This document shows positions 3,857 through 5,265 of a stretch of 5,265 bases of DNA, one piece after another. Below the pieces are notes generated by a model, which did not search any database, was not told where the DNA came from, and saw only the letters and a list, made by a program, of their open reading frames with translations. Source of the DNA: Candidatus Woesearchaeota archaeon (GTDB taxonomy: Archaea; Nanobdellota; Nanobdellia; Woesearchaeales; ARS49). A program made the translations under genes and the position numbers. The DNA lies in contig JACQMU010000044.1 of the NCBI GenBank assembly GCA_016203425.1, positions 1 to 5,265 on the forward strand. Direction: 5' to 3'. Every line of letters starts with the position of its first letter. Position 1 is the stretch's first letter.

Positions 3857-5265
3857 ATGGCCACAACACTTGCTGAACCTGCTACAAAAATAGGCAGACG
3901 CCACCAAAAAAAAGAGTCTTGGACGCTTGAAAAAATAGTTCTTGATTTTGTTGATTATTTGGAAGAAGGTGGTAACATTTATTCAAGAATCTTTTCAAAA
4001 CGAAGAAAAGCAACAATTCTGCAACTAAAAAACTACAGAATGAATTATGATTGCCTTCTGAGCAAGACTGCAGACTTCCTGTCAGAACGCGGAAAAGATG
4101 ACATTGCTGAAAAATGCAGAAATTACAAGACACAACTCAAAAAACCATGGGCATTTCAAGTAAAAGATTACATAACTGTTGAAAAACTTCTTGATGCAAT
4201 ACAATTTTATCACATCTTTGGAATTCCACTCACTAAACAAAGCATCATGAAAATTGCCCCACACCTCTATAAAGAAACGTGCCGCAAGATTGGGTGGACT
4301 GAAGCATGTGAGAGAGCAACTGGCTTTAGAAATCGTGAAAAATGGTCTCACAAGAAAATTATTGATGAGCTTATCAGTGTTGCAAGAAACAACGAGCCTT
4401 TAAACTCTGCAGAGCTTATTAGAAAACACCCAAAACTTTATGCAACAATTGAAGCTCGCAAGTACTTTCCAGAAGGATTGCTCGGAGCAATAAACACAAC
4501 ACAAAAGTATTTGCAAATTCATCAGGACAGACTTGCCGAAAGATTTGATTATGACAAGATTAAAAAACCGTGCGGCAGGCCAAGAAAACATCTAACATTG
4601 AATATCCCTTCTGCCAAAATTCACTGCAAACAACGTAAAATAACTGAAAGAGAAGAATACGTGTATTTTAAAGAGCTTATTAATTGTTTAGAAACATTAT
4701 TAACCCAACCTGCACAAAAAAGAACAACAATATTCTCGTACAATAATGGCGCAGTGCATCAGAGAAAACCAACTGTAGAAGAACAGCATGCAATCGACAT
4801 ATTTTATGACTGGGACAAAAAAGACGACGACAAATTATTAATTATCGCACAAGAGAAACATGAATTATTGTGCGACACCCTTGCGCAGATGTACAAAAAC
4901 CAATTGATTAAAGCACTTGATATGGCTGAGAAGTTTTTATCCCATCTTTTTTGTTTTGTAATGCAACAATACGAGGGTTATGGAACTGCAATACATCATC
5001 CTGCTCTCGATGCCATAAGATTAAACCCCACAATAAAAAATATTTACGAACACAGCATCATCATTGCACAACCTGACAAAGATTCATTTGACACAACAAA
5101 ACCCTTACAGCGCATAACTGTGAACCCAATTTGTTTGGACACACTGCTTGATTTATTAACAGGAGATTATGACGACACATCAGACAGAGAAGAAACACTG
5201 TATTTACAAATAACAAGATATTTCTCCTGCGAAATACCTAAAAAAATAAACTGTTATTTGAGAAC
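3857..5265 (+). CDS. Unrecognised protein with HNH-associated-type repeats and AT-hook-like motif (3' end missing)
   Basis: The frame stays open for 469 codons to the window end, so the gene is cut off and its C-terminus is unknown. I do not recognise the whole protein. Residues 107-156 and 164-214 form two related repeats: both have K, two hydrophobics and D near the start, PL in the middle, then P-x-LY and RK. The first ends in GWTEACERATG, resembling the G-x-W-x-x-A-L-x-x-A-G ending of repeats associated with HNH homing endonucleases. A more degenerate copy may start at W22. KKPCGRPRKH at 236-245 resembles an AT-hook (core GRP flanked by basic residues). These suggest DNA binding. No HNH, GIY-YIG or LAGLIDADG nuclease motif is visible, and residues 260-469 match nothing I know. 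The ATG at 3857 sits 33 nt after a TATA box, which supports it as the start. Confidence 0.75.
   Translation, partial: MATTLAEPATKIGRRHQKKESWTLEKIVLDFVDYLEEGGNIYSRIFSKRRKATILQLKNYRMNYDCLLSKTADFLSERGKDDIAEKCRNYKTQLKKPWAFQVKDYITVEKLLDAIQFYHIFGIPLTKQSIMKIAPHLYKETCRKIGWTEACERATGFRNREKWSHKKIIDELISVARNNEPLNSAELIRKHPKLYATIEARKYFPEGLLGAINTTQKYLQIHQDRLAERFDYDKIKKPCGRPRKHLTLNIPSAKIHCKQRKITEREEYVYFKELINCLETLLTQPAQKRTTIFSYNNGAVHQRKPTVEEQHAIDIFYDWDKKDDDKLLIIAQEKHELLCDTLAQMYKNQLIKALDMAEKFLSHLFCFVMQQYEGYGTAIHHPALDAIRLNPTIKNIYEHSIIIAQPDKDSFDTTKPLQRITVNPICLDTLLDLLTGDYDDTSDREETLYLQITRYFSCEIPKKINCYLR
4175..4498 (+). other. Two tandem ~50-residue repeats in the unrecognised protein
   Basis: Copy 1 is residues 107-156 (4175-4324) and copy 2 is residues 164-214 (4346-4498). 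Without gaps at an offset of 57 residues, these pairs match: K110/K167, D113/D170, P124/P181, L125/L182, P135/P192, L137/L194 and Y138/Y195. One gap then aligns R143-K144 with R201-K202. The helical pattern and the W/G/A-rich end of copy 1 recall DNA-binding repeats found beside HNH homing endonucleases. Identity is modest, so the family assignment is tentative. Confidence 0.5.

Noticed and set aside
3882..4591. Several minus-strand open frames (3882-4133, 4082-4351, 4400-4591)
   Set aside because: All overlap the continuous plus-strand frame from 3857, which has a TATA box and internal protein repeats; their Phe/Cys-rich products are typical of the reverse of A-rich codons.

Overview
This window is from an archaeal genome, most likely a small-genome DPANN-type lineage, although the lineage cannot be fixed from 5.3 kb. 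The evidence is ribosomal protein S17e (found in archaea and eukaryotes, not bacteria), an Alba chromatin protein, three archaeal TATA boxes (TTTATAAA or TTTATATA) at sensible distances from start codons, and an S-layer-like surface protein. The DNA is A+T-rich, genes are tightly packed, and all genes lie on the + strand.

Layout. (1) Positions 21-1924 look like one transcription unit: a TATA box at 21-28, a probably leaderless S17e gene (51-245), alba (257-544, after an 11-nt gap) and a gene for a complete bacterial-type sigma-70 factor (563-1924, after an 18-nt gap). No TATA box is visible ahead of alba or the sigma gene. (2) Positions 1925-2092 are the only substantial intergenic stretch. 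It holds an 11-bp inverted repeat, an 8-bp inverted repeat around an 8-bp palindrome, an 11-bp direct repeat, a TATA box and a GAGG ribosome binding site. (3) Positions 2096-3823 encode a membrane-anchored, beta-rich, S-layer-like protein with one canonical EF-hand calcium loop. (4) A further TATA box follows its stop codon directly. Next is an open frame from 3857 that runs off the window, encoding an unrecognised protein with two tandem repeats resembling homing-endonuclease-associated repeats, and an AT-hook-like motif.

The striking feature is the sigma factor. Archaea normally start transcription with TBP and TFB, and this window carries the matching TATA boxes, yet it also encodes a sigma-70 protein with recognisable regions 1.2, 2, 3 and 4, placed behind a ribosomal and a chromatin gene. 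Complete sigma factors in archaea were reported from single-cell genomes (Rinke et al. 2013), so their existence is not new, but their function is, to my knowledge, unresolved. A residue-level comparison with E. coli sigma-70 suggests that the -35-reading helix is kept while several residues used for -10 reading, extended -10 contact and melting are replaced, and the acidic sigma finger is lost.
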